From Novosphingobium flavum (GTDB lineage: Bacteria; Pseudomonadota; Alphaproteobacteria; Sphingomonadales; Sphingomonadaceae): a stretch of 64,000 bases of DNA. Position numbers and translations under genes: made by a program. The notes beneath the pieces were generated by a model, which was not told where the DNA came from, ran no database searches, and was given only the letters and a program-made list of their open reading frames with translations. Below are positions 61,327 through 64,000 of the stretch, one piece after another. The stretch spans positions 364,951 to 428,950 of the forward strand of contig NZ_JACLAW010000002.1 of the NCBI RefSeq assembly GCF_014230315.1, given 5' to 3'. The first letter of the stretch is position 1. The number at the start of each line of letters is the position of its first letter.

Positions 61327-61484
61327 CCGCGAAGCGGAATAATTCAGCAGGAACAAGGGAATATGCAGGGGCTGATACCCCTGCACCCCATTCCGTCTCC
61401 CGGCGCCGGGGCAGCGCGCAGGTGCCGCCTCCGGTACGACAGCAGCGCCGGAAGACGGCAAGGGGTCTGGGGCAATGGCCCCAG
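61327..61484. repeat. Palindromic intergenic repeat, family A copy 3 (inverted)
   Basis: 158 bases, opposite in orientation to the copies at 4445 and 49583. Modules in order: CCGCGAAGCGG, TATGCAGGGGCTGATACCCCTGCACCCC, CCGTCTCCCGGCGC with GCGCCGGAAGACGG, and GGGGTCTGGGGC-AAT-GGCCCCAG. It fills most of the 340-base gap between glpX and prs; the remainder before 61645 holds no gene. Confidence 0.78.
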
Positions 61485-61644
61485 GACTTCCTCCTGCCGT
61501 GCTTCAGCTTTTAGTCCGCCGCGCGCGGCCCGTCGCGGCCGCGCTGGGTAGCGATCCACCGCAAGCTGACCCACTAGATGTTGCAATTCGGCGACCGGGG
61601 GCTAAAGGCGCGCGGGTCGCTTGCATAGGTAAAGGGGTTCCGAG

Positions 61645-62580
61645 ATGAAGCTGATGGCCGGTAACAGCAACCTGCCGCTCGCGCGTGCGATCGCGGGCTA
61701 TCTCGAACAGCCGCTGACCGATGCCGCCGTGCGCCGCTTTGCCGACGAGGAGGTTTTCGTCGAGATCAACGAGAACGTCCGCGGCGAGGACGTCTTCGTG
61801 CTGCAGTCGACCTCCTATCCCTGCAACGACAACCTGATGGAACTGCTGATCTGCATCGATGCGCTGCGCCGCGCCTCGGCCAAGCGGATCACCGCCGTCG
61901 TCCCCTATTTCGGCTATGCCCGGCAGGACCGCAAGCCCGGCCCGCGCACCCCGATCTCGGCCAAGCTGGTGGCCAACCTGATCACCACGGCCGGGGCCGA
62001 CCGCGTCCTCGCGGTCGATCTCCACGCCGGCCAGATCCAGGGCTTCTTCGATATCCCGACCGACAACCTGTTCGCCGCGCCGGTCATGGCGGCCGACATT
62101 CAGGCCCGCTATGGCGACAAGCCGCTGATGGTGGTCTCGCCCGACGTCGGCGGCGTGGTCCGCGCCCGCGCGCTGGCCAAGCGGCTCGACAATGCCCCGC
62201 TCGCCATCGTCGACAAGCGCCGTGACAAGCCCGGCCAGTCGGAAGTGATGAACATCATCGGCGATGTGAAGGGCCGCGCCTGCATCCTGATCGACGATAT
62301 CATTGATTCGGGCGGCACCCTGTGCAACGCAGCGCAAGCCCTGATGGATGCCGGCGCCGCCTCGGTCACCGCCTATATCACGCACGGCGTCCTCTCGGGC
62401 GCCGCCGTCGCCCGGGTCAACTCGTCGGCCCTCAAGGAACTGGTCATCACCGACTCGATCCTACCGACCGAGGCCACCCAGGCCTCCGACCGCATCCGCA
62501 TCATCACCATCGCCCCCCTGATCGGCGAAGCCGTCCGCCGCATCGCCGACGAAAGCTCGGTCTCGAGCCTGTTCGACTGA
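61645..62580 (+). CDS. prs: Ribose-phosphate pyrophosphokinase
   Basis: A 311-residue PRPP synthetase. [20 protein letters not shown] starts the first domain; [17 protein letters not shown] is the ATP loop, [16 protein letters not shown] and [17 protein letters not shown] (the PRPP-binding loop) follow, and it is full length. It supplies PRPP to purine, pyrimidine and histidine synthesis, so it serves the purE, purK and purH products encoded elsewhere in the window. Confidence 0.98.
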   Translation: MKLMAGNSNLPLARAIAGYLEQPLTDAAVRRFADEEVFVEINENVRGEDVFVLQSTSYPCNDNLMELLICIDALRRASAKRITAVVPYFGYARQDRKPGPRTPISAKLVANLITTAGADRVLAVDLHAGQIQGFFDIPTDNLFAAPVMAADIQARYGDKPLMVVSPDVGGVVRARALAKRLDNAPLAIVDKRRDKPGQSEVMNIIGDVKGRACILIDDIIDSGGTLCNAAQALMDAGAASVTAYITHGVLSGAAVARVNSSALKELVITDSILPTEATQASDRIRIITIAPLIGEAVRRIADESSVSSLFD

Positions 62581-62653
62581 CATTTCGGGGAAGGCGGGAA
62601 GAATGAAGTGCGAGGGCCATCGCCCTCGCGCTCCCCGCCCTTTGGGAACAGAT

Positions 62654-62665
62654 CCCCCCCCCCCC
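62654..62665. repeat. Homopolymeric tract of 12 C
   Basis: Twelve consecutive C in the gap after prs, between hairpins CGAGGGCCATCGCCCTCG (62611-62628) and CCATCCGCGCAGCGGATGG (62697-62715). Such tracts slip during replication and can vary between cells. Confidence 0.75.
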
Positions 62666-62777
62666 GTTTTCGCCAAAGGCGCAAAGGGGGAGGGGGCCAT
62701 CCGCGCAGCGGATGGTGGAGGGGTAAGGCGCGAGCGCGTACCCGGTACGACTACACTGACGCCATCAACCCCCACCC

Positions 62778-62801
62778 GCTCAGCCTGAGCCTGTCGAAGG
62801 C
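62778..62801 (+). repeat. Short interspersed repeat, family B copy 3
   Basis: GCTCAGCCTGAGCCTGTCGAAGGC, one base different from the copy at 54666-54689. It lies just before the stop of the minus-strand membrane protein gene at 62832. Confidence 0.7.
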
Positions 62802-62831
62802 CGCGCACTGCGGTTGATGCTGGCAGACGGA

Positions 62832-63398
62832 TCAGGCGGCGGCATGGCTGCGGATAAGTTGGTAGACCGTGCGTGGGTCGGTGATCCGGAAAAACTGCAC
62901 CGCATCGCTCAGGGCGGGAGTCCAGTACCCGAATCCGTTGCGGCGCGACGTGAACATCGAATTGTCGCCATCCAGTTCGATCGTGCCGGTCCCGTCGCCA
63001 TGCTCGGACAGCTCGATCTTGGGCAACCTGGCGATGTCGAGCGATTTTAGCCGAGGCCCTCGCAGGATGAGGATGCGCTGATCTGTAACGGCGTAATAAA
63101 GGCGCCTGCGCAGCGCGGCATCGTGAATGAAACGGCCAACGATCATGTAGAGGCCGGCGATCAGGAATGGCAGGCCCCACAGGCGGAAGAACCAATCGCC
63201 GCCCTGCCCGGCGTTCGGCATGCTCCAGACGGAGGCATTCCAGAATATCGCAAAGCCTCCCCACATCAGGCTGAACGGGATCAGCAATGCATCCTTGCTG
63301 CTGACGGTCAGTCCCTGCTTGGGCTGACCGCACCACAGCAGCCGTTCTCCCGGCAGAAGATACGAATGAAATGAGGTGCTTGGCTGCGGTTCGATCAT
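62832..63398 (-). CDS. Small membrane protein with PH-like domain
   Basis: A 188-residue protein from the ATG at 63398 (a start at 63482 would add 28 residues). Segments: LLPGERLLWCGQPKQGLTVS, two hydrophobic helices (LLIPFSLMWGGFAIFWNASV and LWGLPFLIAGLYMIVGRF) and a C-terminal beta-rich part RRLYYAVTDQRILILRGPRL, LDIARLPKIELSEHGDGTGTI. The arrangement, GExxLW at the front, two helices, then a YxVTxQRI block, is that of bacterial PH-domain (DUF304-like) membrane proteins. Function unknown. It faces the region 63399-63764, which holds a palindrome and the OmpA terminator. Confidence 0.68.
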   Translation of the reverse strand: MIEPQPSTSFHSYLLPGERLLWCGQPKQGLTVSSKDALLIPFSLMWGGFAIFWNASVWSMPNAGQGGDWFFRLWGLPFLIAGLYMIVGRFIHDAALRRRLYYAVTDQRILILRGPRLKSLDIARLPKIELSEHGDGTGTIELDGDNSMFTSRRNGFGYWTPALSDAVQFFRITDPRTVYQLIRSHAAA

Positions 63399-63650
63399 AT
63401 ACGATCGTACTGCGGGGGCGGCGACGACGCCAGCCCGCTCGATGCTTGTGGTCTTCAAATAGTCCCGCCCGCTGGAAGGCATCTTGGACAGTGCCCCTCC
63501 CAAACCATTTTCCTACATCCCCCCACCCTGTCATCCTGCGCTCGTTCTTTGAAACCGGCCGCGGACGATCCGTGTAGGACAAGTGTCACCCATGCACTCG
63601 CTCAGCGCCGCCTTGAATAACAGCGGCTTAAGCCCCGCATAGCGCCCGGA

Positions 63651-63674
63651 CAGGGTGACACTCGTGTCACCCTG
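63651..63674. promoter_or_regulatory. Palindrome CAGGGTGACAC-TC-GTGTCACCCTG
   Basis: 11-bp perfect arms with a 2-base centre. A half-site GTGTCACCC recurs at 63583-63591. It stands between two minus-strand genes and looks like an operator or a protein-binding repeat. The remainder of 63399-63701 shows no gene. Confidence 0.45.
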
Positions 63675-63701
63675 AACCTCGTCGCCGGGTCCTCCGGGCA
63701 C

Positions 63702-63731
63702 AAAAAAGAGGGCCGGATTTCTCCGGCCCTC
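63702..63731 (-). terminator. Intrinsic terminator of the OmpA-family gene
   Basis: Minus-strand stem GAGGGCCGGA/TCCGGCCCTC (10 bp) with loop GAAA, followed by TTTTTT, 33 bases after the stop codon. Confidence 0.92.
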
Positions 63732-63764
63732 TCACTCGCGAAACCTCGGTGGTTCGCGGGGTTC

Positions 63765-64000
63765 TTAGTTGCCCGAACCCGGCCCGTAGGTGATTTCCAC
63801 GCGGCGGTTCTGGAGTTCGCGGACGCCGTCGGCGGTGGGAACGCGGGGGTTCGTTTCACCGAAGGCCTGGGCCGTGATCGCCGAACCGGGGACGCCATGG
63901 CTGGTCAGGTAGCCCTGGACCGAGTCATTGCGGCGGCCCGAGAGGGCGACGTTGTACTTGGGCGTACCCGAGCGGTCGGCATAGCCGGCGAGCATGATGG
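63765..64000 (-). CDS. OmpA-family protein, C-terminal part (cut by window end)
   Basis: At least 78 residues of an OmpA C-terminal peptidoglycan-binding domain; the reading frame stays open to the window edge. VAGYADRSG-type MLAGYADRSGTPKYNVALSGRRND and RVEITYGPGSGN include the conserved Asp and Arg that hold meso-diaminopimelate. The stop is followed by a strong terminator. The N-terminal part (lipoprotein Pal, or a barrel) lies beyond the window, so the exact member (pal versus ompA) cannot be told. Confidence 0.88.
   Translation of the reverse strand, partial: IMLAGYADRSGTPKYNVALSGRRNDSVQGYLTSHGVPGSAITAQAFGETNPRVPTADGVRELQNRRVEITYGPGSGN

Overview
The window looks like chromosomal DNA of a high-GC alphaproteobacterium of the order Sphingomonadales (Novosphingobium, Sphingobium or Erythrobacteraceae-like). 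The evidence is the strongly G/C-ending codon use, the gene content (MipZ, BamF-type lipoprotein, alphaproteobacterial cytochrome bc1 operon, SWFGD/BON protein, a TonB-ExbB-ExbD-ExbD operon, hom next to glpX) and gene neighbourhoods. The genus is an inference. Almost all of the 64 kb is ordinary core genome, coding-dense and with a small number of intergenic repeats. No phage, complete insertion sequence or CRISPR array is visible.

Layout. (1) 1-3825: the right part of a ribosomally made peptide (RiPP) cluster: a 35-residue precursor with a lasso-type leader, an asparagine-synthetase-like cyclase and an ABC exporter. The leader-binding and leader-peptidase genes are not in the window and would have to lie to the left. 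(2) 3902-4387: secreted DUF2141 protein. (3) 4652-7838: an inositol lipid head-group locus: inositol-1-phosphate synthase, an inositol-phosphate cytidylyltransferase-like protein and a CDP-alcohol phosphatidyltransferase. (4) 7879-17197: amidohydrolase, purH, lipoprotein MsrA, Zur, dxs, NnrU, a POT transporter and an IHF/HU subunit, then tRNA-Leu. (5) 17441-20126: a degenerate HD-GYP protein diverging from a tandem PilZ protein, then a Tat/lipoprotein MsrB. (6) 20195-25315: NatAB-type ABC exporter, queG, ferredoxin reductase, BamF-like lipoprotein.

(7) 25337-33463: one tightly packed minus-strand run, gpmA-purE-purK-folA-ribF-(GDPD-like)-ileS-lspA-bamF, with most stops and starts overlapping or within a few bases. 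(8) 33691-40972: tRNA-Thr, small stress-type proteins, a 223-bp MITE-like palindromic element whose two ends supply the stop codons of both flanking genes, an FMN reductase, a GNAT, a DMT transporter, an NAD-dependent epimerase, pepN and pgeF. (9) 41206-43897: petABC (cytochrome bc1) with a strong terminator, then tRNA-Gly. (10) 44281-54560: a CsgG-like protein, panC, mipZ, a Pam18-like J protein, phosphoglucomutase/phosphomannomutase, arylamine N-acetyltransferase, a DUF4010 membrane protein, a BON protein and an orphan ligase-associated Lhr-like helicase. (11) 54969-57645: tonB-exbB-exbD-exbD. (12) 57982-64000: a secreted protein of unknown function, hom, glpX, prs, a small membrane protein and the C-terminal end of an OmpA-family protein.

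Two families of intergenic repeats occur: a ~160-200-bp palindromic family (three copies plus a fragment) and a short 24-bp family (three copies). The most unusual items are the RiPP precursor, which has no Asp/Glu in its putative core although it sits beside a lasso-type cyclase, the CDP-inositol type lipid locus, the MITE-like element, and two apparently catalytically degenerate proteins (HD-GYP and GDPD-like). All product names are based on reading motifs by eye; no database search was run.
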